Shown here: piece after piece, positions 11,501-21,900 of the stretch
Position numbering within the stretch: the stretch's first letter is position 1
How the letters are laid out: each line of letters starts with the position of its first letter
Source of the DNA: Cliona cf. orientalis
Lineage: Eukaryota > Porifera > Demospongiae > Clionaida > Clionaidae
Direction of reading: 5' to 3'
Assembly (NCBI GenBank): GCA_963930775.1
Contig: OZ005691.1
Coordinates: 1,922,001-1,986,000 of the forward strand
Length of the DNA stretch: 64,000 bases
Made by a program: the position numbers and the translations under genes
Notes under the pieces: generated by a model
Databases searched by the model: none
What the model was told of the DNA's origin: nothing
The model's input: only the letters and a program-made list of their open reading frames with translations

Positions 11501-12415
11501 GTCATTCTGGCCTTTTCATATGCAACTTTGTACTATCCTGATGGCTCCCATCACGTAGTGTGGTGGCCTGATCCCACTGTTGGCTACTTCAGTGGAAAGC
11601 ACACCGTTCTATGGATTGTAGCTGCTATTATCTCTCTCGCTGGATTGTTCTATACCATCGTTCTTCTGTTCTGGCAGTGGCTCCTTTACTATCAACATAA
11701 ATTTCTTTTCAGGTGGATACAGAGTCAGAGATTGCGCATGTTTGTTGAGCCTTATCATGCTCCGTATGCCTTCAAGCACCGATATTGGACCGGTCTACTG
11801 CTCTTGGTGCGAGTCATTGCCTATGTCATATCTGCAACAGATCATGCACATGTATCAAGTGACCGTGGAATTACCCTCCTGGCCATAGGGATTATCGCCA
11901 TCATCCTTTTAGTTTTTTTCAGCTGTCGACCGTACAAGAGCTGGCCAGTTGAGGTTCTAGAAATAATATGCTACGCCAACATAGCAGGTCTTTGTCTGGC
12001 TACCTTCTATACTTCAAGAGTTGGAAAGAATCAAGAAGTCGTCGGTTACATCTCTGGAACTATTAGCTTAATTCTGTTTTTAATCGTTCTAACCTATCAC
12101 GTAGTCACTCAGCTATTCTTCAAAACACAGCTTGGACAAAGAGTCAAAAACAGATTCATCCGACAATTCAATGATTCAGAGAGTGATGAACAAGATGATC
12201 TAGTCACTACGCAAGACAGTGAAGAAGGTAAAGCAGCTACCTACTCCGAGATTGAGCCACCTCCAAGAAGAGATGTAGTGCCTCTGTCACACTTTGTTAA
12301 CCTCAGAAGCAGGAGAAGCACTACTGATAGTGTTTCTGGAAGCACAAATGAGTATGAGGAGAATGAGCTCATAGAGCAAGTCAACAGCTTTGCCGCCTAC
12401 ACTTTGATGAACTAG
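8585..12415 (+). CDS. A1: beta-helix multi-pass membrane receptor (intronless)
   Basis: The product is 1,276 aa in one uninterrupted frame. I chose ATG 8585 because it aligns with the starts of A3 and A4; the frame also opens at a GTG 15 bp upstream. Residues 1-18 are a signal peptide. About 60-510 form beta-helix coils with [CST]xFxxN repeats, then Pmp-type GGA[IVL][YC] repeats at about 327, 354, 398, 428, 469 and 500. A Cys-rich stalk (SCPIGF, CDCVCDE at about 707-725; LLCGTCSSGLSLSLG at about 810) leads to nine hydrophobic segments (about 832-856, 860-877, 919-939, 959-981, 1008-1036, 1066-1083, 1094-1113, 1123-1141, 1152-1173). The 90-aa tail has TYSEIEPPPRRD and ends AAYTLMN. Pmp-like repeats are known in chlamydial surface proteins and some eukaryotes. 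The membrane part does not read as a classical 7TM receptor. The ligand is unknown. Confidence 0.85.
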   Translation: MIHLSLFLIHFWIGSISCAVYHIVPSPSHDCPVESCLTLSSFATNVSQYIESNTLLLFQPGNHVIHSKVNIAGVVNFSMISIDPLRAGITCENDSEPRFIFDTVQHVHVKNLRFFECIDSKLFTITASSLVLVKCTFENNVDTGMINAASSNISITQSTFNNIRVYRSSKILKFIDCNVTIVNSTFVNNICDELITVRNSVYYDLGSITAMASTSIITGCEFRNNHRSSVLAISSIIGVYNSDAVSICDTKFISNEVAHSLEAENSVINTDNCTFKYNHGSAMDLSFGKVNIVNSVFNNNEACVLKSWRTIIHIRGSEFKSNSEKYEGGAICSSGEMLITFSEVCTFADNQAEQGGAIYLDLGARCFVESGASVIITNNTASGDIHFGVDPYALSGDGGGIYLGRHSHLVLHSNSTLMILENKATENGGGIYMSQLSSINLGFKSLNNSDVNQTSNSTIYFFRNRARQGGGLYLESNSVLYISPCLNNVINFVKNSASYGGAVYVFTTAGDPVCFFQSETLGNSLKNYNFTDVTVQCSKQEKPFNFSLNRANYSGFSLYKKIFSNCSIDGRKFREFELLNILSDVQTSDIGSSQVQVCFCGADGNPDCTKEIEFINIKTGERLIIEAAIADRGNHIVSGSIESEIRGSASVRDDQMTQDVRNGCTALFFNIYSFEASQRLVMLPRLNNDSMHVSTVGSERTIRLNFLACISCPIGFQQIKDDAKGCDCVCDEMMLESLIISCNYMRETITKRGTTAWITYLSVKNSSGYLTYPYCPMNYCIPPDETVEINLNIPNGADAQCANNRSRLLCGTCSSGLSLSLGSSRCLQCHTYWPGVLVVIIIASLLAGVILVASLLILNLTVAVGTLNGLIFYANIVATSQYKFFPSKNFITVFVSWFNLELGIDTCFFDGMDFYWKTWIQLAFSAYILLLVVLVIVLSECSVKFSQIVGKKNPVATLDTLILLSYVKFLRTVILAFSYATLYYPDGSHHVVWWPDPTVGYFSGKHTVLWIVAAIISLAGLFYTIVLLFWQWLLYYQHKFLFRWIQSQRLRMFVEPYHAPYAFKHRYWTGLLLLVRVIAYVISATDHAHVSSDRGITLLAIGIIAIILLVFFSCRPYKSWPVEVLEIICYANIAGLCLATFYTSRVGKNQEVVGYISGTISLILFLIVLTYHVVTQLFFKTQLGQRVKNRFIRQFNDSESDEQDDLVTTQDSEEGKAATYSEIEPPPRRDVVPLSHFVNLRSRRSTTDSVSGSTNEYEENELIEQVNSFAAYTLMN

Positions 12416-12897
12416 GGACTTATACACAACCTTACTGTGTGCCTGTGTGAATTAGCAATACACTTGACTAAGTATGAATTTACTAACTTCACATGTGTTT
12501 GATAATTTCAATAGAAGATCTAGACTAGATTTAGATCTGTGTGTATATATTAACAGTATAGCTATAGCTATAGTACCCATTAATTTTATTAATACTAATT
12601 ATTTTTGATGTTTCCATAATGAAAATTATTATTATTGTCTAAAGACTTTACACGTGAGTGCTAGTTCAGTGTATGGGAAACTCAGAACTTATCATTCACT
12701 CTATCTTAATGTGCAACCTGCAGGGAAGACTTTACTAAGTCTTATTAATTATATTTACAAGGGTGTGAGTTGTAAATATGTCACCAAATGGGGCAATTCC
12801 CAAATCATAGATGATGGTAACCACCAAAGAGGCAATCAGGTTATTTTAGACGACATGCAAATTGGAACTCTAGTCAGTTAAAGAAAAAATTTTTGCT
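12416..12897. promoter_or_regulatory. A-to-B intergenic / B-gene 5' module
   Basis: From about 12650 to 12897 this sequence is repeated almost unchanged before the B stub (24150-24403) and before B5 (29325-29574). Shared anchors include CACCAAATGGGGCAATTCCC and the ACGACATGCAAATTGGAACT stretch. Its conservation in front of three B starts suggests it contains the B promoter and 5'UTR; recent duplication alone could also explain it. Confidence 0.45.
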
Positions 12898-15800
12898 ATG
12901 ACCAATTCATCCAGATTCAGTTTGTTTCTGATCCATTTATGGATTGGATCTATCAGTTGTGCTGTATACCACATCGTACCATCTCCAAGTCACGACTGTC
13001 CTGTTGAATCTTGCCTCACTCTCTCTTCATTTGCAGCTAATGTAAGTCTAGACTACAGCACTTCACTGATATTTCAACCAGGAACTCACACTGTGCAGTC
13101 AACACTTAACATCGCAAATGTTGCTGAGTTTTCAATGACATCATATTCAACTAACCGGTCAAGCTTACACATTATCTGTGAAGAATCACCACTCTCATTT
13201 TTCACCTTTGAAGCAGTGGATCATATCTACATAAATGATTTGAAATTTTTTGGATGTGAAAACACCATTTTTAAAATTAGCCCTATCAAGAGTACAATAA
13301 TCAAAACAACTGGAAGTAGTTTGATATTGCTGGGGTGTATATTTGAAAATAATGAAGGCACTGACAGGATCATTTTGATCTCTGCAGAGTATAGTAATAT
13401 CACTGTAGCACAAACCACTTTCAGCAACAACTCAGTCTCCTCGATACTGTCCTATACTTTCTGCAATTCTAAGTTCATTAACAGTACCTTCATCAGCAAT
13501 ACAGGAGTTACTTCCACAATACTTCATGGCACTGGTATAGCATCCTTATCAAATACTTTGATGTTTACTGGATGTGAATTCAGAAATAATTATAATGGTC
13601 TAGAAGCTATAGTAGTTGTCCATAACTTCGATAATGTATCAATTATTGATACTAGATTTATTAACAACAGAGCAAAATCTTCCTTACGTATATTCAATTC
13701 GGTCGTTAGCATTGATAAAAGTGTCTTTAAGCTCAACTATGGTTCAGCTATTACCTTCAGGATTTGTACAGTGAATATATTTGACTCAGTCTATGATAGC
13801 AATCAAGGAAGAGAAGATGAGTTCGGTGGTGCAATAACATCACATGACTCTGTCATCCACATTCACAACAGTGATTTCAAGAAAAATGGTGCCGAATTCA
13901 CAGGAGGAGCAATGTACTGTGAAGGAAGCTTGATATTTTTATATGGAACCTGTACCTTAACTGACAATCGTGCACTACACGGAGGGGCAGTATATCTTCA
14001 CCAAGATGTACAGTATCACATAGCTCATGGAGCAACAGTGATCATAGCTAATAATACTGCATCAGCTGATGGAGGTGGAATGTATCTTGGTCCTCACTGT
14101 AGCTTAATCTTACACACTCAGAGCACACTACACCTACTTGAAAACAGTGCAATAGAGAGTGGAGGTGGAATTTATTATGCATATCAGCTATCACGCAGCT
14201 ATGCAGCTTCCAAATTAGTCAATAATGTTAATTCAGTGACACACTTTCACAAAAATAAGGCCAGCAAAGGTGGTGGACTATATCTTCAATATAGTTCAAC
14301 AGTGTACACTGTTATGTGTCATAATAATAGTATTAGTTTTCATGAAAATTCAGCAGAATATGGTGGAGCAGTGTATGTATCCACCATACAATACCCAGCA
14401 CCAGAATGTTTTTTTCAGTCTCTCTCACATTCAACATCAATATACAATATCACTACGGACACTGGTCCAGGAAGATGTAGCAAAGAAAATGACCCAGCCT
14501 TTAAATTTTTGTTGAATAGGGCAAATTATTCTGGGGCTAGCTTGTTCAAGGAATTTTTCAACAAATGCTTAATTAATGGAAAGTTATTTGAAGAGTTTAT
14601 GATCATCAGTTCATTGAGTAACATTCAAACCTCAGATATTGGTTCCTTTCAAGTACAGATTTGCTACTGTAAAAATAGCACTGCTGACTGTACCAAACGA
14701 ATACCATATATTGACATAAAAACTGGAGACAAGATAACTTTAGATGTAGTTACTGTTGATCAAGGATATCATCCAATTGATGGTTCAATCAAGAGTGACA
14801 TCAGGGGACCCGTACTAATTCGTGATGATCAAAAGTTCCAGAATGTGATAAATGGCTGCACTCCTATAACATTTGATGTATATTCATTTGAGTACTCCCA
14901 ACTATTAATCATATCACCATGGTTCGAAGAAGATAGCGTCTATATAATCACACAACGTTCTAAAAGAACTATTGAACTTAACTTTCTAGCTTGCATAGAA
15001 TGTCCGATTGGCTTTCAAAAAACTAATGATGATGTGCGAGGATGTGACTGTGTTTGTAATAAAATACTGGAAACTTACATAATCAATTGCAACTACACCA
15101 GAGAAATAATCACAAAGAGAAGTACAACGGCCTGGATAGATCATATGACCATAAAGAATACTAGTGGCTATTTGATTTATCCTCAGTGCCCTTTGGACTA
15201 CTGCCATCCACCTGACACAACTGTTGAAATTTATTTGAACATTCCAAATGGAGCTGATGCTCAGTGTGCTTACAATCATTCTGGGTTACTCTGTGGAGCT
15301 TGCAGCTCTGGACTGAGTCTATCTCTAGGTAGCTCACGCTGCTTAAAATGTCGTACCCACTGGCCTGGAGTACTTGTTGCCATAATTGTCAGTACCTTGC
15401 TCGCAGGAATGGTTTTGGTGGCTTCTCTCTTGATTCTAAACTTAACTGTTGCAGTGGGAACACTAAATGGATTGATCTTTTACGCAAACATTGTTGCCGC
15501 AAATCAGCATAAATTCTTTCCTTCTACAAGCTTTGTCACAGTGGCTATCTCATGGCTAAATTTGGAACTAGGAATAGACATGTGCTTGTTTGATGGAATG
15601 GATTTCTACTGGAAAACATGGATCCAACTTGCCTTTCCAGCTTATATTCTAGTACTAGTTGTGCTAGTGATAATCATTAGCGAGCACTCGGTGAAATTTG
15701 CCAAAATGGTGGCCAAAAGGAACCCACTCGCAACCTTGAACACACTAATTCTTCTCAGCTATGTCAAATTTTTTCGTACCGTCATTCTGGCCTTTTCATT

Positions 15801-16707
15801 TGCAACTCTGGACTATCCTGATGGCTCCTATCATGCAGTGTGGTGGCCTGATGCCACTGTTGGCTACTTCAGTGGAAAGCATGTTGTTCTATGGATAGTA
15901 GCTGCTTTAATTCTTGTTGCTGGTATTTTTTACACTGTCATCCTCTTCTCATGGCAGTGGCTCCTTTATTATCAGCACAAAAAGATTTTTAAGTGGATTA
16001 TCCAAAATCAGAGACTGTGTATGTTTGTTGAACCAAATCATGCTCCCTATGCCTTCAAGCATCGATACTGGGCTGGATTACTACTACTTGTACGTGCTGT
16101 TGTGTACACCATTTCCACTGCAGATGTATCAATCAGCGATCGTACACTTACTACCTTTGCTATTGGCATTATCATATTTCTCCTTGCTATTCTGTTCTGT
16201 AGCTTTCGACCGTACAAGAGCAGGGCAGTTCAGGTTCTAGAACTGATCTATTATGCAAACATAGTCTGCTTGTGTTTTGCTACCTTCTTTGTTTCAAACA
16301 GGACAGGAAAGAGTCAGGATATGATGGCTTATATCTCCGGGACAGTATCACTAGTTTTATTCCTAGTCATTCTAGTGTATCACATAATCCACGTAATCGC
16401 TCACCTGTTCTTTACAACTCGGCTTGGAAAAAGGATAAGGAACAAATCAGCTCAACATCTTCATGGTACAAAAACAGAACAAGAGATCAGTTTGATTGTA
16501 CATGGCAAGAAAAATGATGAGCTAGTTACACATTCTGAGGTAGCCCTAACAGCAGGAGAAGAGGAGGATGAACCTACATCGGATTTGGCTAATCCCACAA
16601 GCAGGACAAATGTTCTTTCAGAAAGTGTCAGCTATGAAGAAAGTGAGTTGAAGCCCATAGAACACAAAGTGACAGACAGTTCTACCCCCTACTTTTTGAT
16701 GAAGTAA
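12898..16707 (+). CDS. B2: beta-helix multi-pass membrane receptor (intronless)
   Basis: The product is 1,269 aa in one frame. It has the same layout as A1. The signal peptide (residues 1-22) ends in WIGSISCAVYHIVPSPSHD, shared by the whole family. Beta-helix coils follow, with GGA/GGG[IMVL][TY] repeats near residues 310, 338, 361, 391, 421, 457 and 487. The Cys-rich stalk includes CDCVCN and LLCGACSSG. The multi-pass region runs from about 821 to 1177. The B-type tail is more acidic (GEEEDEPTSD), contains SYEESEL and ends STPYFLMK, so it keeps a C-terminal YxxM. The ITIM-like VTYSEV found in A3 and B5 reads VTHSEV here, a single TAT-to-CAT change. It lies 482 bp after A1 on the same strand. 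Confidence 0.85.
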   Translation: MTNSSRFSLFLIHLWIGSISCAVYHIVPSPSHDCPVESCLTLSSFAANVSLDYSTSLIFQPGTHTVQSTLNIANVAEFSMTSYSTNRSSLHIICEESPLSFFTFEAVDHIYINDLKFFGCENTIFKISPIKSTIIKTTGSSLILLGCIFENNEGTDRIILISAEYSNITVAQTTFSNNSVSSILSYTFCNSKFINSTFISNTGVTSTILHGTGIASLSNTLMFTGCEFRNNYNGLEAIVVVHNFDNVSIIDTRFINNRAKSSLRIFNSVVSIDKSVFKLNYGSAITFRICTVNIFDSVYDSNQGREDEFGGAITSHDSVIHIHNSDFKKNGAEFTGGAMYCEGSLIFLYGTCTLTDNRALHGGAVYLHQDVQYHIAHGATVIIANNTASADGGGMYLGPHCSLILHTQSTLHLLENSAIESGGGIYYAYQLSRSYAASKLVNNVNSVTHFHKNKASKGGGLYLQYSSTVYTVMCHNNSISFHENSAEYGGAVYVSTIQYPAPECFFQSLSHSTSIYNITTDTGPGRCSKENDPAFKFLLNRANYSGASLFKEFFNKCLINGKLFEEFMIISSLSNIQTSDIGSFQVQICYCKNSTADCTKRIPYIDIKTGDKITLDVVTVDQGYHPIDGSIKSDIRGPVLIRDDQKFQNVINGCTPITFDVYSFEYSQLLIISPWFEEDSVYIITQRSKRTIELNFLACIECPIGFQKTNDDVRGCDCVCNKILETYIINCNYTREIITKRSTTAWIDHMTIKNTSGYLIYPQCPLDYCHPPDTTVEIYLNIPNGADAQCAYNHSGLLCGACSSGLSLSLGSSRCLKCRTHWPGVLVAIIVSTLLAGMVLVASLLILNLTVAVGTLNGLIFYANIVAANQHKFFPSTSFVTVAISWLNLELGIDMCLFDGMDFYWKTWIQLAFPAYILVLVVLVIIISEHSVKFAKMVAKRNPLATLNTLILLSYVKFFRTVILAFSFATLDYPDGSYHAVWWPDATVGYFSGKHVVLWIVAALILVAGIFYTVILFSWQWLLYYQHKKIFKWIIQNQRLCMFVEPNHAPYAFKHRYWAGLLLLVRAVVYTISTADVSISDRTLTTFAIGIIIFLLAILFCSFRPYKSRAVQVLELIYYANIVCLCFATFFVSNRTGKSQDMMAYISGTVSLVLFLVILVYHIIHVIAHLFFTTRLGKRIRNKSAQHLHGTKTEQEISLIVHGKKNDELVTHSEVALTAGEEEDEPTSDLANPTSRTNVLSESVSYEESELKPIEHKVTDSSTPYFLMK

Positions 16708-17086
16708 TACTAAGACTACGTACTGAGTGCCAAACTCAATGAGTTCATAAAGACACATAAATATGTAGTGTATAAATCAGTAGTTTCTAGTCACTTATAC
16801 AGGCTATATTAGTTAGTATACTCCCATATTGTAATTGTGTTTCTAGATCTGGTTTTATAGATAGCAGTGTGTATATAATATTATTAGCTGTTCATGCTTT
16901 GATGATCATTGAGTCTGATACTCAGAGCAGGGATGAAGCTAGGGGGTGTGGCATGCGAGACTAGGTGAAGCCATATTATAATAATATCTGGCAGATACCA
17001 AAATTTAATAATAATGTGTCCAAGAGCTTAATTATCAAGCCGCCTTTGTGAAGCTTAGTCTCGTGCGCCAGCCCCTTCTAACTGTT
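16708..17086. other. B-type 3' flank
   Basis: No gene. The sequence (GTAGTTTCTAG, CTGTTCATGCTTTGATGAT, ACTCAGAGCAGGGATGAA) recurs after A3 (22800-23080) and after B5 (33380-33590), marking the downstream edge of each B-type 3' end. Confidence 0.55.
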
Positions 17087-17973
17087 GCTATCAGGCATCT
17101 CACCTTTACTCCATACAATGTGGTGCATGTGCATGGTATTAGCTTCAGTGCTGACTCATCGATGCATCGATCCACATTAATTATGCATGAAAGAGCTAGC
17201 TGGGAATGTCTATAGTAGAAGAAACGTCCTGAGGGTGCCAGACACAAGGTCTTGATGGCATGCCCTCGGGATTGGATCTGCACATATCATACATGTGTGT
17301 GTATGAGCATGTAGCTATGTGTAGCTACATGTGTGTCCATAATTACAGCGAAATGTTATAGAAATGTCTAAGGAATCAAAAAAGAGAATCCATGCATCAA
17401 TGGTGCTCAATCCTATCTATGATGGTGATGGAGATGGTGGTCCCGTCTATAACAGCTAGTATCAAACCATAATATGAAACACTGCCAGCCGTGGCACCTC
17501 CAAGGTTCACTGAAACACACCAAGGTTCTAGTAGCTAGTGTGATGAAGTCGGTCCATAGTGACAATATCGATGTGATTCGTTATCTAGTAATAGTTACTA
17601 GGCCTAACATGGGGATTAGGCTACTTGTCTCTTGCAGGCAATTGTACCATCATGATAGTGTACTTTCTCTCTCAGGATGATGGTGTTCAAGAAGAATGGC
17701 CAGGAACGCAACAAGCTCCACCTAACTCTCAACCTTCAAGTTGGTGAAAGTGACTCTGGCTGTGGCAGTCATAATATAGAAGCCCCTTGTGTACCTGTGC
17801 CAAGCCATACAACAGCTACTGCTGCTGCCAAATCAGCAGAACCAGCTGGGGATGAAAGCTACATGGTCATGAACTCTGCCCGCACTGCATCAAGAATGTT
17901 GGGAGCACACCACAAGATGATGCTTAACGGGTCACATCCAGCTTGGACAATGAAAGGGGAAGAACTAACATAG
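17087..17973 (+). pseudogene. Receptor intron-5/tail pseudogene copy
   Basis: A partial copy of the Ig/FN3 receptor. About 17087-17345 matches receptor intron 5 (about 5570-5830). About 17368-17630 matches the tail exon 7 (NPIYDGDGDGGPVY region) and 17677-17940 matches exon 8, including GDESYMVMNSART. No Ig, FN3 or TM exons are present. An in-frame TAG follows the copied PVY segment (near 17458), and short indels and a lost 3' stretch break the rest. It is the receptor slot of the second module. Confidence 0.75.
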
Positions 17974-18920
17974 CTGATAAGGGAACAAGATTTTCCACAT
18001 TAATTTTGTTTCATAAGAATATAATATTATTGTAGTTTGTGAAACTCACACGACATTCCCTCATCTCCTTAAACTACTTGTACTTTTCCACAATAATTGT
18101 TACCCTGTGACTGTACTTTTCCCTTGTCATGATCTCCAAAAGTTCTACCTGCATGGTGTATTATAATAATAATCCACACAATTTCAATTATAGTATGATC
18201 ATAATATTATAGCTACCATAAGGTCAAGAGCCCTATAGTCCATGTACATCCTTACATTATTCCCACACCATGGACTGAGTACAAGATGGTATGTGTGAGT
18301 GTGTGTTGGGGGAGGGCGCAGGGGAGCTGCATACCTCAGTGAACACAGCACTGTGCTGCGGCTTACTATGATCAGGAGACCATGGTGAATTAGACAGAGG
18401 ATCTGTGGTGCTCTAGTACAGTTTCCAGGCTGAAGGCCTCATCAGAGTCACAGTACTACTATAATAACCCTGAACAAATACAATTAAGCATGTAGACATT
18501 ATGTATTATTATACATTAGGCTGTATATAATTATTTATGCAGGTCAATTTGAAAATATTGAAGCTAACTCTTGCATGATATATTTTGCATTTGACAAATG
18601 TATGTGTATGAATTGTTACTGTAATACCATGTTGCTAAACTGTATACATAATATTATTATTCAAAAACAGTGCTATTAGCAGAATTATAATATTATCTAT
18701 TGTGGTTACTGTGATACACAAGTATGTGTCATGTTATAAATTCACGATTATACACAATGTAAGTCCCAACGCCATCAAAACCCCAAATCATTGCTGAAAT
18801 AATATATTAAACATTAATGGTGCTGAAGATCTATAAGCATAAAAATTTTTGCATTTTCATTCATATGTAGTTTATTATCACCAGTAATACAGCTTTTAAA
18901 TATCTCATCACAATTTGGCA
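17974..18920. other. Pseudo-receptor to A3 intergenic region
   Basis: No gene. About 18300-18470 (around CAGTGAACACAGCACTG and the GATCAGGAGACCATGGTGAA stretch) recurs at about 24700-24830, and 18550-18920 recurs before A4 at 24910-25261. This is therefore the shared A upstream region of modules 2 and 4. Confidence 0.5.
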
Positions 18921-21900
18921 ATGATCTACCTATTCTTAAATTTCAGCTTGGTTCTGACAAATCTATGGATTGGATCTATCAGCTGTGCTGTGTACCACAT
19001 TGTGCCGTCTCCAGATCATCGCTGCCCAGTTGAATCTTGCCTTACTCTCTCTTCTTTTGCAGCTAATGTAAGCCAGTATATAGAATCAAACACTTTGCTA
19101 TTATTTCAACCAGGAAATCATGTCATACATTCAAAAGTTAATATCACAGGCATTGTCAATTTCTCCATGATATCTATCAGTGCTTTAAGAGCAGGCATAA
19201 CCTGTGAAAATAATTCTGAGCCTAGGTTAACGTTTGTCTTTAATACTGTTCAGCATGTCCATGTAAGGAACTTGAAATTCTTTGAATGCAAATATTATCG
19301 TTCTCAGTTTGGTGATAAGATATTATTGACTTTAATGGCAAGTAGTTTGGAACTAGTGAACTGTATATTTGAGAACAATGTAGACACCAGTATGATCAAT
19401 GCCAGAAACTGCAATATCACTATAGCACAATGCACATTCAAGGATAATGTTATAAGACTCGAAACGATCAATCGGTTCATTTATTGCAACGTTACGATTG
19501 ACAATAGTACTTTCATTAACAATGACTTCAATATATTGCTCATTGTAAGTAATTTAGTACACAGGAATTATTATGACTTAGGATCAATAACAGAAATACC
19601 AAGCACTTCGATAATAATTACTGGCTGTAAATTTAGGAATAATCATCAAAGCACTCCATTTCTTGGTTATATAATACGTGTGCACAACTCGCGATCGGAC
19701 ATATCAATTAAAATTTATGAGACAGAATTTATCAGTAATGATGTAGCTAACAACTTAGAGGCAAAAAATTCAGTTATTAATACTGATAATTGTACATTCA
19801 AGTACAATCGTGGTTCAGCCATGAGCACGAACTACTGCAAAGTGAATATAGTTAACTCAGTTTTCAACAACAATGAAGCACATGCACTAATGTTATCGAG
19901 CACCATTGTCCACATTCGTGGCAGTGAATTTAAGGGCAATGTAGGAGAATATGAAGGTGGAGCGATTTACTCTACAGGTGAGACCTTAATCAGTTTCAGT
20001 GAAATTTGTACCTTTGCTGACAATAGAGCAAAAAAAGGAGGAGCAATTTTTCTTGGCGGTAGATCTCGAGTACAGTGGTTTGTAGCACATGAAACAACAG
20101 TGGTTATTGCCAATAATACAGCACGATATGGAGGAGGGATTCATCTTCATTACTATGCTAACTTAACCATACACACTGACAGTCAGAGCACATTACAGAT
20201 TCTTAACAACTGGGCAACACAAAATGGTGGAGGGATTTATGTGTCAGAGTATTCATTTATCAACCTAAGTTTCAATCATAATATTATTAGCCAGACATCT
20301 AATTCAACTAAATTTAATATTCATTTCTACAAAAATCAAGCAAGAAATGGTGGTGGGTTATACCTTGCACTAAGTTCAATAGTATACATATTCCCTTGTC
20401 TAAACAGTATCATTAATTTTGAAGAAAATTTAGCGGATTATGGAGGAGCTATATTTATCTCTACTAGTACTGACACTAACTTCCTGGGCCCTGTGCAACG
20501 TTATCATGAATGCTTCTTTCAATCAGAGACTCTCCGAAATCCAGGAGTATGTAAACAAGTTAGGCCCTTACATTTCTCATTAAATAGAGCAAATAATTAT
20601 TATTCGGGATTTAGTTTGTACAAGAAGACTTTTAACAACTGCACTATTATAATAAATGGAAGAACATTTAGAGAATTTGAACTTTTCAGTATTTTGAGCA
20701 ACGTACAAACCTCAGATATTGGTTCCTCTCAAGTACAGGTTTGTTTCTGTGGAAATGATCGACGTCCTGACTGTACCAAAGAGAAAGAATTCATCAATGT
20801 TAAAACTGGAGAAAGATTCATAATTGAGGCTGCTATTGCTGACAGAGGAAATCGCATAGTTAGCGGTTCTATCGAGAGTGAAATAAGAGGATCAGCATCA
20901 GTTCGTAAGGATCAAATGACTCAAGCTGTGAGGAATGGTTGTACTGTCTTTATTTTCAACATATACTCATTCGAAGCATCTCAACAATTAATCATGTCAC
21001 CACGGCTCAATAATGACAGTATACATATATCCACAGCGGGTTCTGAAAGGACTATCATACTTAATTTTCTGGCATGTATTAGTTGCCCAATCGGCTTTCA
21101 ACAAATTAAAGATGATGCAAAAGGTTGTGACTGTGTCTGTGACGAAATGAAGTTGGAGTCACTTATAATTAGTTGTAACTATACCAGAGAAACAATCACT
21201 AAGAGGGGAACAACAGCATGGATTACTTACTTAAGTGTTAAGAATACAAGTGGCTACCTAATGTATCCCTATTGTCCTATGGACTACTGCTTTCCACCAG
21301 ATACAACTATCGAAATTAATTTAAACATTCCAAATGGAGCTGACGCTCAGTGTACTCACAATCGCTCTAGGTTACTTTGTGGAGCTTGCAGTTCTGGACT
21401 GAGTCTATCTCTCGGTAGCTCACATTGTTTACAATGTCATACCCACTGGCCTGGAGTACTTGTTGCCATAATTATCAGTACCTTGCTCGCAGGAATAGTT
21501 TTGGTGGCCTCTTTCTTGATTCTAAACTTAACTGTTGCAGTGGGAACACTAAATGGATTGATCTTTTACGCAAATATTGTTGCCGCAAATCAGCATAAAT
21601 TCTTTCCTTCTACAAGCTTTATCACAGTGGCTATCTCATGGCTAAATTTGGACCTTGGAATGGACACATGCTTTTTTGATGGAATGGATTTCTACTGGAA
21701 AACATGGATCCAACTTGCCTTTCCAGCATATATTCTATTACTAGTTGTGCTAGTGATAATCGTTAGCGAGCATTCGGTAAAATTTGCCAAAATGGTGGCC
21801 AAAAGGAACCCCCTCGCAACCTTGAACACACTAATCCTTCTCAGCTATGTCAAATTTCTTCGTACCATCATTCTGGCTTTTTCATCTGCAACTCTGGACT

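Noticed and set aside
11081..12150. Calling the A/B membrane part a GPCR
   Set aside because: About nine hydrophobic segments and no DRY or NPxxY-type motifs in the right places; I could not support the class.
13195..13430. Minus-strand frames inside the A/B genes
   Set aside because: Antisense of long conserved coding regions and present only because paralogues share sequence.
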